Positions 31,895-42,197 of a stretch of DNA of 64,000 nucleotides are shown here, in pieces; position 1 is the first letter of the stretch; each line of letters opens with the position of its first letter. Source of the DNA: Pseudoips prasinana. Taxonomy: Eukaryota; Arthropoda; Insecta; Lepidoptera; Nolidae. The notes below the pieces were generated by a model. That model was not told the origin of the DNA. It worked only from the letters and a program-made list of their open reading frames with translations, and ran no database searches. The DNA lies in contig OX621240.1 in the NCBI GenBank assembly GCA_951640165.1, positions 35,406,713 to 35,470,712 of the forward strand. The letters run 5' to 3'. The position numbers and the translations under genes were made by a program.

Positions 31895-32135
31895 TGAAAC
31901 AAGGTTTTTTTTTATATGATAGCAAGGCAAACGAGCAAGTGGGTCACCCGATGGCAAGGTATCACCGTCGCCCAAAGGCAATCGCAACACAAGAAACACT
32001 ATAGGAGCCGGAAATGCCTTAAAGAAAGGAATAGATAGGCTTCTTGGAGGTTGCCATGTCATACCGCACCGGAGAAGCCTCCGCAGTTAATTAATTCCAC
32101 AGAGTTAGTGGGCGGGCAAAATTTTCGTGTGAAAC
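31895..32135. repeat. Lepidopteran dispersed repeat (gcaaacgagcaagtgggtcac)
   Basis: A T-run, then aggcaaacgagcaagtgggtcacccgatgg-aagg and caccgtcgccca. Same opening blocks as at 48560 (plus), 54950-55110 (minus) and 40715-40760. Probably a LINE 3' segment. Confidence 0.5.
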
Positions 32136-32155
32136 GTAGTATGATTATCATAGTA

Positions 32156-32288
32156 GGCGCCGGCACATCCAGCTACCCCAAACTGTCAATTTTCTTTTAA
32201 AGATTTTCAAGATTATTACTTAAACATAAGGTTCACTTTCAATTGGGGAAATTGGACGGACTGGGGTGGCTTGATGTGCTGGTGTCTG
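32156..32288. mobile_element. MITE family M1 copy
   Basis: Inverted ends (ggcgccggcacatccagcta ... gcttgatgtgctggtgtctg) between TA dinucleotides. The left end is diverged. Internal cataaggttcactttcaattgggg block shared with other M1 copies. Confidence 0.7.
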
Positions 32289-32484
32289 TACACAAAGAGA
32301 CGCTGCTGACCGTTTTCTGGGAGATATTCCCTCGGGTCGACTTCTATGCACCTGACGGTATAAATTGGGGTGGAGATATTCTTTGCCATCGGCCACATAT
32401 CAATCAGCCGCACAGCAGCATTAGATCATAGCGCTGACATGTCAGCGTAACAAGTACAGTAAGTTAATACGCAAGTGTTGATGT

Positions 32485-32643
32485 AATGGAAAAGAAAGTA
32501 CCCCTGTGTTTGCGCATATACTTATGCAGTATAATTTCTGTGCAGTTGATTAGTTTCCATTGAGACTGACCGCCGTGGCCCTAAACTAAATAATGCTCCT
32601 GATAATTCGGCCAGGAGGATTATTTAATTTAAGGCCACGGCGG
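32485..32643 (+). mobile_element. SINE S1 3' half ending in a hairpin
   Basis: gtgtttgcgcatatacttatgc ... attgagactgaccgccgtggcc is the S1 tail. The normal ggtcgaaattcgg end is replaced by the hairpin 32570-32643. Confidence 0.65.
32570..32643. repeat. Hairpin, arms 32 bp, 10-nt loop
   Basis: 32570-32601 pairs with 32612-32643 with three mismatches; ccgccgtggcc is at the base; the loop is ataattcggc. Confidence 0.88.
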
Positions 32644-33097
32644 TAGTTTGCAATAAGCCAATTAAAGAAGTTATACCGCGATTTTAAGTTAAATTTGATA
32701 CAAAGAATAAGATATTTGACTACTTTCCTGTTAACCTTATAGTAACATTTCTCCCTTGGCACGTCTAATAAATTAAAGAAAATAGGAATATAATCATATT
32801 ACTTGAAGTTTTTTGTATAGTCCTTCTATAAATGCAATAACAGTGAGTATTAATATGTGTGCCTACCATCAAGCATTGGATGAAGCAAGCGTCCAAGTTT
32901 TATCTAAATGAATTAACCAAGTTCAATTTAATTCCCTAAACTTACAATCTTCTAAATGAACACAGTAAAAATTTAGCTGCTTTAAATTATTAGTTTGTTG
33001 CTATGCTTATTTAACATGATTATTTTTTTTATTACTTTCCTTTGTGAAAAAAGGTAAAAAAATATGTTACATAATTTGATAGCCCATGTAGCTTCTT
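32644..33097. other. No gene recognised
   Basis: AT-rich; nothing identified. Confidence 0.4.
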
Positions 33098-33218
33098 GAT
33101 TTATTTATTTACTTTAATTAAAACGGTAGAACACCAATTACAGTAATTAAAGATAAGTATTACAATAATCAATTAAAACATTAATAAGAAAAAAACAAAC
33201 ATTGATTTTAAAACACAA

Positions 33219-35168
33219 TCATACATCATTCTCACAGAAACGCAAACGTTCTGACAATATTTCCGACCATCCATCCGCAAACAAATCACGGTCAGGATTG
33301 GCACACAGGAAAGCGTTGAGTGCTGTGAGGCTGCGCGGTATAGGTGACTTAGCGCGCGCTACGGTACGGCAACGTGGCACGGCAAACAATTCATGGCGGC
33401 GAAGACGACTATAGTTATCAGGAACAAAGACTCGACACAGCTCAACATGGAGATCTGGTGCATCAATTTTTCCCCGCAGAATCTTACACATTACTGCAAG
33501 TTGACATGTATTCCGCCTGACTTCCAATGAATTATATCCCAGACAGCCTAACAGAAATTTTGTGGGATACATGAATGGATAGTATCCATTAAGGTGTTTA
33601 TAAAGGTACCTCAGAAAAGCCTTCTGAATCTTTTCAAGTAAAAGCACATAAGTGCTCTCATGAGTATTCCACACACACATGGCGGTTTCAAGTTTACAAC
33701 GAACCAATGCCCCAAAAATTAACCGGATCACATGATGATTCTGAAAGTCTCTAGAGCATCTAAGAATGAAACCTAGGCGCTTAAAAGACTCTTTCGCTTG
33801 CAAAGTTATGTGGTCGTGGAATGTTAACTTACGGTCGAATGTGACACCGAGATCTTTTGTGGTGGTTGAACGAGTCTTGTAGTCGTACTCTACTGGGCAT
33901 CGCATACGACCGAAAGTCATTACACAGCACTTTGCTGCATTCAATTCCATCCTATTCTCTAGGCTCCATTGATAAATAGCATCGATGTCCAGCTGTATGG
34001 CTTTACAATCTTCAACAGATCTTACTTCCGCAAACAGTTTTAGATCATCAGCATACATTAAGCATCGACCATATCTAAGGACGGTAGGAAGATCGTTAAC
34101 CATAATTAGGAATAATAGAGGCCCAAGTATTGAACCCTGACTAACTCCAGAACGCGTGTGATAGCGGTGAGACTCGTATACACCAAGTCTGACAAACTGC
34201 TGGCGCTTGCGGAGATAGTCTACGACGAGTTTTAACAGTCCAGGAGCAAAACCTATAAAGCTCAGTTTTGCCAATAGTATGTCGTTATTTACCCTATCAA
34301 ACGCTTTCCGAAAGTCGAAATAAAGGACGTCGACTTGAATGTTTTGGTCAAATCTAGTCGATATAAAGTCTACTAGAGTCAGTAGGTTAGACTCAACTGA
34401 TCTTTTTGGTCTAAAGCCATGCGGTTCGTTACAGAGGTATTTTTCTACTTGCGAGACTACATATTTGTGGATAATTATTTCGAATACCTTTGCCGGAGAT
34501 GATAATATTGCGATCGGTCGATATTCTTCAACTTTAGATTTGTCGGAACTTTTTGGTATTGGACTAACCCTAAATAGTTTCCATTGTGGTGGGTATTGTC
34601 CGTAATGTACAGCTAAGTTAAACACATGGCATAGCGGTACACTAAGGCATTTAGTATGTTTAACTACCACCGGCGGAATGCAATCTGGCCCGGTAGAACT
34701 ATTTAGTTTATTTATTGCATAAGCGACGTCCCTGGGTGTGATTTGAAAAATATTTACATAGTTGCTATTGCAACTTTTGTCTTGTCTATTTATTATGTCC
34801 GAATTTAATAGAGGGATTTCTGGTAGAAAAACACTTGCAAAGAAGTCAGCAAATGCTTCAGCCGCTTGAACTCCAGAAAACGTTAAACCATTGTAGCTAA
34901 CTGTGGGTTCAAATCCACCTTTGGTACGTAAGCATGAGATGTGTCGCCAAAACTCACGAGGATTAGCCTGTATATTATCTTCTAAACGCTCTATATATAA
35001 ATTATAGGCGAGGGCTGCACGGGACTTAAGGTCTCTTCTAAGGTCGGCAAACAATTTATATTTTTCAATAGACTTAGTTTTCCTCCAAGCGGCATGAAGG
35101 TTATTTTTATATTTAATGTCACGAATAATATCATTGGAGAACCAGACGGGATAACGCCGACTTGCAGT
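33219..35168 (-). CDS. LINE-A ORF2 part 2: reverse transcriptase and C terminus
   Basis: Continues the endonuclease reading after the LINE-B insert: one target copy (35169-35175) keeps the phase exactly. RT blocks in order: EYRPIAILSSPAK, HGFRPKRSV, YFDFRKAFD (catalytic Asp), SGVSQGSILGPLLFLIMVN, LMYADDLKLF (catalytic YADD) and DLGVTFD thumb, then a C-terminal region ending near FCENDV. About 650 codons without a stop, so the copy is young. The visible ORF extends to 35279, but the codons beyond 35175 are LINE-B DNA read backwards. It would copy LINE RNA at the nicked target. Confidence 0.87.
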   Translation of the reverse strand, partial: TASRRYPVWFSNDIIRDIKYKNNLHAAWRKTKSIEKYKLFADLRRDLKSRAALAYNLYIERLEDNIQANPREFWRHISCLRTKGGFEPTVSYNGLTFSGVQAAEAFADFFASVFLPEIPLLNSDIINRQDKSCNSNYVNIFQITPRDVAYAINKLNSSTGPDCIPPVVVKHTKCLSVPLCHVFNLAVHYGQYPPQWKLFRVSPIPKSSDKSKVEEYRPIAILSSPAKVFEIIIHKYVVSQVEKYLCNEPHGFRPKRSVESNLLTLVDFISTRFDQNIQVDVLYFDFRKAFDRVNNDILLAKLSFIGFAPGLLKLVVDYLRKRQQFVRLGVYESHRYHTRSGVSQGSILGPLLFLIMVNDLPTVLRYGRCLMYADDLKLFAEVRSVEDCKAIQLDIDAIYQWSLENRMELNAAKCCVMTFGRMRCPVEYDYKTRSTTTKDLGVTFDRKLTFHDHITLQAKESFKRLGFILRCSRDFQNHHVIRLIFGALVRCKLETAMCVWNTHESTYVLLLEKIQKAFLRYLYKHLNGYYPFMYPTKFLLGCLGYNSLEVRRNTCQLAVMCKILRGKIDAPDLHVELCRVFVPDNYSRLRRHELFAVPRCRTVARAKSPIPRSLTALNAFLCANPDRDLFADGWSEILSERLRFCENDV

Positions 35169-35175
35169 ATTACTA
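35169..35175. repeat. LINE-B target duplication, left copy (attacta)
   Basis: Identical to 37068-37074; marks the LINE-B insertion in LINE-A. Confidence 0.85.
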
Positions 35176-37067
35176 TCTTTTGTTCTCCTAGCCACGGATC
35201 CAGATGAAATTGAACAAATAATTTCATCACTGAAAACCGATTCTGCTGTAGGTTGGGACAAAATTTCAAGTAAAATCATTAAAAATCTTAAATCTCATCT
35301 GGCACCACCTCTTGCTTTCATATTTAATACTTGTTTCAGCAAAGGGATCTTTCCTTTTTGCCTTAAAAAATCAGTAGTTATACCAATTCATAAGGATGGT
35401 GATAGAAATCGTATCGGAAACTACAGGCCCATATCTTTGCTACCAGCCCTATCTAAAATCCTAGAAAAAATAATTAATAATCGATTAACAAATTATATTG
35501 AAAAGCATAATCTTATCTCAGATAATCAATTTGGTTTTCGACGTGGTAGATCAACTACTGATGCGATATATTCACTCACTGATTTTATAACGCAAGCTTT
35601 AGACGACGGCAAGAAATGCTTAACTATCTTCCTGGACCTGGCGAAAGCTTTCGATACGGTTTCTGTCCCAATCCTGCTGGATAAACTACATAACATTGGC
35701 ATAAGAGGCAATCAGTTACAACTTTTTAAAAGCTATCTAACTAACCGCTCTCAAAGAGTGTCAATCGGAGGATACTCTAGCTTAGATATGCCTATGACAT
35801 ACGGGGTTCCGCAGGGCAGCATCTTAGGTCCCACTCTTTTTCTCATCTACATAAATGATATTTGTTCAACATCACTCATAAAGGGCAGAGTAGTTTCGTA
35901 TGCAGACGACACTGCTCTTGTTTTTACTGGTGATTCCTGGAGTGAGACCTACGATGTCGCCCAAAAAGGTTTAAACATTGTGACAGCCCTTTTAAGGAAT
36001 ACTCTTTTATCTCTTAATGTGACTAAAACAAAATTTATTTGCTTTTCTATCCGAAATATTGATTCACAAAATAATTTTTCTTTGACCGCGCATTCGTGTA
36101 CTGATTCTTTGGGTCCGTGCTCATGTCCCCCATTGGAAAGAACCTTAAACATAAAATATCTGGGCATTGAAATTGACTCCAACTTAACCTTCAAACCCCA
36201 TATTACAGCCCTCAGTAACAAAATCCGTAGGCTGTTAGTTATCTTCAAAAAACTTCGACACGTCCTCGGCCCTAAATTACTAAAATCTACATACTTTGCA
36301 TTATGCCAATCTATTTGCACCTACGGCATTCTCATATGGGGTGGTTCGCCGAAAACAACAATAAAACCAGTAGAAATTGCACAAAGAGCATTACTAAAAG
36401 TATCACACTTTAAACCGTTCTTATACCCGACTAAATTACTATACCAACATTGTGAAGTTTTAACCATCCGGCAACTCTTTATCTTAAACATAACACTTCG
36501 ACAACATGCCGAACTAAAATTTGACCCTTCTTTATTAACTAAACGTATATCTTATAATATTTGCAAACAGCTTCGTAACTTTCACACATCTTTTTCACAA
36601 AGATTCTATGGTTTTCTAGGCCCTTATGTATATAATATAATAAATAAACTTTTATGTATTTACCCAGAAATAAAAATACGAGTTAAATATAAATTAATTA
36701 AATGGCTACTTACTCTATCATACGATGACACAGAAAAACTAATTACTAGTACCTTTTAAATAATTATAACTAAGTAACATATGGAAATCTTAATAAGTTT
36801 TTAGTTAACTCAACGATATTCAAACTATCGACATTGCATTTCCATATACACGTTTTCGCATCCCACACACTTACACGTTCACAAATACACCCCACAAAGA
36901 ATCCGGAGAGCCTGGAGTTCTGTAGTACAGGTTTCGACCTAGTTCAGACTCCAGACTTTCACAAGGATTATCTATTACTGTAAAAATTTGTCAACATTTA
37001 CTAATAGCTATACTTGTTATTCCTTGTGAAAAGTAAATAAATCATTTTTATTATTATTATTTTTTTT
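35176..37067 (+). mobile_element. LINE-B: 5'-truncated non-LTR retrotransposon inserted in LINE-A
   Basis: Lies between 7-bp duplications attacta. The 5' end begins inside the RT ORF without a start codon; the 3' end is a UTR of about 310 bp ending in a TTA-rich microsatellite (tttttattattattatttttt at about 37045-37067). 5' truncation, a target duplication and a simple-sequence tail are the hallmarks of target-primed insertion. Confidence 0.87.
35178..36759 (+). CDS. LINE-B reverse transcriptase (5'-truncated ORF2)
   Basis: Open in one frame from the element's first bases (FVLLATDPDEIEQII) to the stop at 36759. An internal ATG at 35437 is not the true start. RT blocks: NYRPISLLPALSK, FGFRRGRST, IFLDLAKAFDTV (catalytic Asp), YGVPQGSILGPTLFLIYIND, VVSYADDTALVF (catalytic YADD), then the KYLGIEID thumb and a C-terminal region with SHFKPFLYPT. 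The endonuclease is missing because of truncation, so the copy cannot move by itself, but the RT frame has no disabling change. Jockey/CR1 superfamily; differs from LINE-A, C and E. Confidence 0.87.
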
Positions 37068-37930
37068 ATTACTACGTCGTTTTTTGGGCATACATTCATC
37101 GAAAAAACTGTAAATAATTTTGTAGAAACAGTCTGTAGCAGTGTAAGCATCCCTGGCTTCCAACACTGTGCTCCAAGAACATTCAGAAAGCAGTGAATAT
37201 AATTGTTCGTAATCACACTTATTAAAGTTCCAATCTGTAGCGCGACTTATGTTACTTGGTTCTATAAAATCGGAATGATGGGCTGTGTCGATTCTTACCT
37301 CTATGCTCAACGGTGGATGATAGGCGTCAGGAGGAACTATTCCATCAGTACAAACTACAGAAACTTCACTCACTCGACTGCTTTCCCGGACCAAAACGAC
37401 GTCTAGCATTCCTCCATACAAATTTCGTACCACATTCTTTTCCAACAGGCCACAGTAAGACATAAAATAACAATAATAATTATTAATATTTAAGGAAGCA
37501 CTATTTAAATTAATGTCACCAAGTATTATAACAGGGTTCTTAAGGGTATTTATAAAACTTTCACATTTACAAAACCATTGCATATAATCACTGTCTGTTG
37601 CAGTTGGCTTAATATACACAACACATACATAAAACAAACGACCGAGCCATGAAAAGGAGGCCCAAATATTTTCTCCATTGTCAGTTTCTAAATCACGACG
37701 TCGGGATAGGATAATGTGAGCACGCGCGGCGAGCAATACGCCACCGCATGGTGTGTTTCTATCACGCCGTAAAATCGTCCAATCACCACACTCAAGTTCA
37801 GAGTCCATCACTGAACTGTCAAGGAATGTCTCTGAAGCAGCAACCAAATCATGTTCCGTTAGTAATAAATTGTTGCGCCACATTTGTAGTTTGGTTTTTA
37901 GACCACGCACAGTTTGGTAAAATACAGTTA
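37068..37930 (-). CDS. LINE-A ORF2 part 1: APE-type endonuclease
   Basis: Encodes the endonuclease that nicks the target. Landmarks: TVFYQTVRGLKTK at the N terminus, VAASETFLD (metal-binding Glu), VIILGDINLN (GDxN), MLDVVLV and the PDAYHPPLSIEV end motif with the catalytic His. Followed by the linker to the RT, ending at MPKKRRSN, where LINE-B begins; the apparent tail to 37017 is LINE-B DNA. The start is obscured: a palindrome (37932-37999) sits where the ORF2 start codon should be. Confidence 0.82.
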
Positions 37931-37931
37931 A

Positions 37932-37999
37932 CCACACAAAAAATTAGCAAAAAACATGTTTTATTAATAAAACATGTTTTTTGCTAATTTTTTGTGTGG
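37932..37999. repeat. 68-bp perfect palindrome, arms 34 bp, no spacer
   Basis: 37932-37965 (ccacacaaaaaattagcaaa...) is exactly the reverse complement of 37966-37999. It covers the end of LINE-A ORF1 and the junction to ORF2; the half next to ORF1 is authentic coding sequence (HTKN and its stop), the other half is its inverted copy. Confidence 0.95.
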
Positions 38000-38682
38000 C
38001 CACGAAAGGACTGGTTATTGCGCGTGTTGGCTGTTGTAGTCTTCCGGACAGCGCCGTCAACATTAGCAGAATAAGCTGGCCTTTGGTATGGTATCCACTC
38101 TTTAATTCTAGCATTTAACGGCCAGACTTCGGCTGAGAAACATACTTCATAGGCAGCAGTTGGCACTCCTATCTTGTAAGATTTATAGTCGCCTCTTGGA
38201 GTCAACTCCTGTACTGTACATGTTCCGCCAGTGCAAAGCTGACACAGATAGTTTTTTATTTCTTCAACGTCTGACTCCATGTTCCATAAATGTATGTACT
38301 TCCTTGGCTCTATAGCTTTCAACCTTGTTACGGCTGGACCTGCGGTGCCACAAAGTGATGTTGGTCGCGCGTTTTTCGTGGTTTTTACTACAGTCCATGG
38401 TTCACTAGAATCTTCAACGTGGACACTTGGGATAGCTTCCTTCACACAGGTGGGATTATTTTCTAGACGGTCACTGTGTGAAACAGAGACGTCTGTGAAA
38501 GAGTTTCTACGGCTAATGTTTGCTTCCACCTTTTTCGGCTTGTATTTTTTAGGGACCTGTTTAGCAGCAGCCACATCTAATTTCAATGCTGGAACTGCCA
38601 TCGCCGACGCAGTTTTACCTGTTTTCTGTTGACTTTTAGGCTTTGCATTAGTTGTCAAGGTCACAGTAGTAGCATTATTCAT
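37984..38682 (-). pseudogene. LINE-A ORF1, C-terminal part (RNA-binding protein of the element)
   Basis: The frame runs from about 38740 (upstream of the ATG at 38682) to a TAG at 37984 inside the palindrome. It contains a basic low-complexity start (TTNAKPKSQQKTGK), a KKYKPKK lysine cluster, and a C-terminal folded region with EPRKYIHLWNME and CQLCTGGTC, typical of ORF1 proteins that coat LINE RNA. It is separated from the PHD part by a one-base-type frameshift in an A-rich run near 38735-38750, so ORF1 as a whole is broken. Confidence 0.72.
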
Positions 38683-38695
38683 GTCCAGTCGCAGT

Positions 38696-39298
38696 TTACC
38701 TGAAGGTGAAGATAAGGTTTGTAAGGTGAGATTTTTGATCTGGTCTTTTCGATACAGTCTCTATTTTATTGCCAAGTGTTTGAAATACGGGTACAGAAGC
38801 CACCGCTGGAGTTGCAACAATAGTAGTGGCTGATTCTAATTTGCTAACAAGTTCTTTGATTTCACCCGTGTAAGCAGCCATCCTTGATTCATAATTAAGT
38901 ATCGCAGATACTGCGTGGTTAAGCTGATCTTTCATTAGCTGTATTTCTTTCCTTAAACTCTTCAATTCCAGCTCTAAGACCTCCTCTTTCGGGTTCATCA
39001 TACAACTTTCATCATTGTCTGTTCGGCAAGAATGGAATGCACGTCTTCTTATTGTGACATTACACGTATCATCACAGGACTCCGATGGTTTCTTGGCCAA
39101 CCCGACAAGAGTAAAACTATTGTCGCCTCCCCTCTTAGATGCACAGCGGCACTCAGGGCAGGTCCACGGAGCATCAAGTTCTACTAAATTACTTCCGCCA
39201 GCGCATAGACAATGATACATTTTATTGCAGGTTCGTATTGTACATTGTATATGCTCCTCACTCTCGTTTATGATACTACAGCATGCATCACAATTCAT
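38696..39298 (-). pseudogene. LINE-A ORF1, N-terminal PHD-type finger and coiled coil
   Basis: I take the start at 39298 (MNCDACC), 26 codons inside the longer open frame, because the finger begins there. C-x2-C, two further Cys, H-x-C (MYHCLC), a Trp and a final C-x2-C (WTCPEC) fit a C4HC3 PHD finger within about 55 residues. A charged coiled-coil stretch follows (KEEVLELELKSLRKEI). CR1-like LINEs are known to carry PHD domains in ORF1. The frame exits at 38696 through a frameshift; the rest is 37984-38740. Confidence 0.75.
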
Positions 39299-39479
39299 AA
39301 TGAAGCAATAACCAATAGGCACAGAGCAGAGAATTTTAATCAAAAGGGCGTAAACAGTTTCAAGCGAAGAATGCACAACTGTAGCGTAGGTAGGTATCTA
39401 ACGCCACCGAAGCGCAGGCGATGCGCGGGTTGGGGTAGGTCAGTTACACGGCCGTTATTAAAAATCTTTAAACATTAAT

Positions 39480-40796
39480 TTGCTTATATCTTCGGTGTTC
39501 CTGGGCAGATTTACACAAAACAACAACCACAGGAAGCGTCACGATACAAGCTACACGTATATGTAAGGTTCAACACTGTAACTGCACTTTAAACCACTAT
39601 AAATTAAAATATTTACTGAGCAAACGCACATAGATGTTGCGTGTTAGATAACCCTGTTAAACTTGATGGGTCCGACATGCTTAGATGAATATGTGATCTA
39701 ACCGAAAGTAACTGTGCTTAGGGTATATTTAAACTTGCGGTAACATTATGGGCTGGCGCAATTACATTGTTGTCTGCAACACCGGAATGTGAACTGAAGT
39801 AGATTGGTCACAAATTCCCGATATTATTTTAAATACTTAATACTGGCATACCATTGGCTCATCAAGTTAAATACTTGCGAATCCTAATAGACAAAAATCT
39901 ATCAATAATAATTTAATTTTGTAAACTATGCTCTGGAAATGGTGCGAAATAAAGTGTATTTATCTCATCTTTCGTCGCTAGCTTTTTGGGCACCTTACTA
40001 CAGATGGTGACTTTAATGCATTTATTACTTGTAGTTCGGTTATAATGTTTTGATATGATTCAATTTTTAATTCTATCCCTGTAGGTATATTTTTAGACTT
40101 AAATAAAAGCAGATGAAATATACAGTACAAATTTATATCCAGCAATATAAAGATTGTATTACAAACTTAACAAGTCTCTCACTCAATTTTCCGTCTCTAC
40201 CAAGTAATAATCTTGGCGGTTTCATTACGTCCACCGACCTTGTTCGCTAGATCAATAACTACAAATATTACTAGAAAATGGGTCACAGTGTGTAGGTCTT
40301 CATTTTACTGTGGATCGTAAATTTCACAGCAGAAATGAGCGATACTAAGAAGATATTGCACAATTTATAGGGTGAAAAAATCGTATAAATTCTTTCACGT
40401 TATTTAACTCCCCCCGGATAGCGTGACAAAGTAAATTAAACTCTCTCTATGGTGTTCGTTAAATAAAATTGAATTGTATATCCAAAAGACATTTTTCCGT
40501 TAATCACATTGCGTATTGGACAAATGTCAAATTGGAAGGTATATATATAATATACCTCTATTTACCGATGAAAATTCAATATTTCCATGCCTCACTGAAA
40601 TAATTGCTGCTGAAAATAATACCGTGGCGTAATTTTGCTTCTGATTCAGAAATTCTCGGTGACAAGGGTCTAAATTTGGGATAGGTTTAGTATATTATCT
40701 TAGTATATATTTTTCATGGTAAGTGATGACCGCCCCCCATAGACATCGCATCAACTGAGGATTTAAGACTGGAAACTGCTCGCTTCTTGAAGGATG
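39480..40796. other. LINE-A 5' flank and unassigned AT-rich DNA
   Basis: Possibly includes LINE-A 5' UTR to about 39600. A short gtaagtgatgaccgccccccatagacat block at 40718-40750 belongs to the 31895/48560 repeat. Otherwise nothing recognised. Confidence 0.35.
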
Positions 40797-40945
40797 TCAT
40801 CATCATCATCATCATATCAGCCAAAAGACGTCCACTACTGGACAATGGCCTCCCCCAATGATCTCCACAATGGTCGGTCTGGTGCTACCAGGCTTTCCGT
40901 GACCGTTGCAAGATCATCGGTCCACCTTGGGAGCCTTGGGGTTTG
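40797..40945 (-). repeat. RTE-type LINE 3' terminus with (ATC)n edge, minus
   Basis: gtcatcatcatcatcatcatatcagccaaaagacgtccac ... caatgatctccacaat ... caagatcatcggtccaccttggg. Confidence 0.7.
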
Positions 40946-41029
40946 GGATTATCGACAAGTTCGACAAGTTCTCTATAAAGTTGCACAAAAGATCTTTAAA
41001 CCCAGATTTTTCTCACATCTTCACCTTTA

Positions 41030-41165
41030 CGCTGTTTCTCTTTTCCTTCGTCTATCCACTCCATACTTGGTAGTCTGGAAGAAATCGCAAAGCTATAGGA
41101 AATCGAGTATCCTAGCTTACAGGAGTTACAGTGCTGCGTAAGAGGGAGAAACAAGTCCCTATAAA
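41030..41165. repeat. Jockey-type LINE 3' UTR fragment plus short repeat
   Basis: ccttcgtctatccactccata-ttggt-gtctggaagaaatcgca matches the LINE-E 3' UTR at 61824-61868. It is followed by the repeat of 9030-9085. Confidence 0.6.
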
Positions 41166-41265
41166 AACAACTAGCTTTAGACCACATGACTGAAGTAAAA
41201 CTTAGATATATGAAACTGGCTATGAGAGAAAGAGAGAAATAAAATGTGTGCTCGCCCCTATTGTA

Positions 41266-41387
41266 CAGACGCTAGCACATCCAGCTACTTTTATTGATAT
41301 TCAACTTTATTACATAAGCAAAAGGTTCAATTTTAATTGGGGAAATTTCACAGATTGCTTGCTGATAGCTTGATGTGCTGGAATCTG
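41266..41387. mobile_element. MITE family M1 copy, TA-flanked
   Basis: cagacgctagcacatccagct ... agcttgatgtgctggaatctg between TA (41264-41265 and 41388-41389). Confidence 0.78.
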
Positions 41388-41747
41388 TACCTAATTTATG
41401 CAAAAAAGTTTCATCAAAAACTCCGTGCGTGAAAGAGTAACCAACATCCATACATTCATACTTCTATACTCACAAACTATCGCATTTATTATAGTTGCAA
41501 CTTCTTGAAATAAACAAATTTAAAAATGTTTTCACTATACGTTTTGGTGCTTCGAAAGGACTAAGAAGTATTTCATGTGCCTCTTTATAAGCTTATTAGA
41601 TGAATCATTAAATTAGAGACTTAAAACATCCTAACAAAATTAATATCTTTAAACCTTTGAAATGAATCTCGACCATAAGTTCAAACTACAATTGATACGC
41701 ATCTAAATTTAACAATTTGCGCCGCTGTATATATCTATATAGCGCTA

Positions 41748-42153
41748 TCACACTAATATTATAAAGGTGACAGTGTGTGAGTGTGTGAGTGTGTATGTTT
41801 GTTAATTCTTCACTAAACGGCAGGATAGATTTTAATTAAAGAACAATGGGCAAAAATGTATGGAACGTGGTACCCGCTCCAATAGTCCTCATTAATATAT
41901 CATTGAATAGACATTTTGATGCAGAAAAACGTCTACCATGGCGCCTGTCCCTATTCACGTTTGGAAAGCAGTAATCTCACTATCTATACTTATTATTATA
42001 AAGCTTTAATCTCAGGAACTGCTAGTCCGATTTAAAAAATTCTTTCATTGTTAGATAGCCCATTTATTGAGGAAGGCTATAAGCTATATATCATCGCTAC
42101 GCTACGACTAAAAGGAGCCGAGCAGCAGGGGTGAAACCACGGGGAACAGCTTG
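41748..42153 (+). repeat. Helitron-like remnant
   Basis: Starts TCACACTAATATTATAAAGGTGACAG with a gtgtgtgagtgtgtgag microsatellite and ends gtgaaaccacggggaacagCTTG (decayed CTRR). The interior may be two fused copies. Confidence 0.45.
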
Positions 42154-42197
42154 TGTTTTATAAATGATGAAGAATTTATTACAAACTACTTATAATA

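Larger units (their letters stand above)
33098..39480 (-). mobile_element. LINE-A: CR1-like non-LTR retrotransposon, interrupted by LINE-B
   Basis: Minus strand order: ORF1 with PHD-type finger (39298-37984, one frameshift), ORF2 endonuclease (37930-37068), then LINE-B insertion 35176-37067, then ORF2 RT and C terminus (35175-33219) and a short 3' UTR ending in a TTTATTTATTTA-type (poly-A) edge near 33098. The 5' limit near 39480 is approximate. PHD-bearing ORF1 proteins are known for CR1-like elements. The RT frame is intact. Confidence 0.82.

Noticed and set aside
35176..35279. N-terminal 30-odd residues of the LINE-A RT ORF as visible in the open frame
   Set aside because: They come from LINE-B DNA read in reverse; the true upstream sequence is the endonuclease at 37068-37930.
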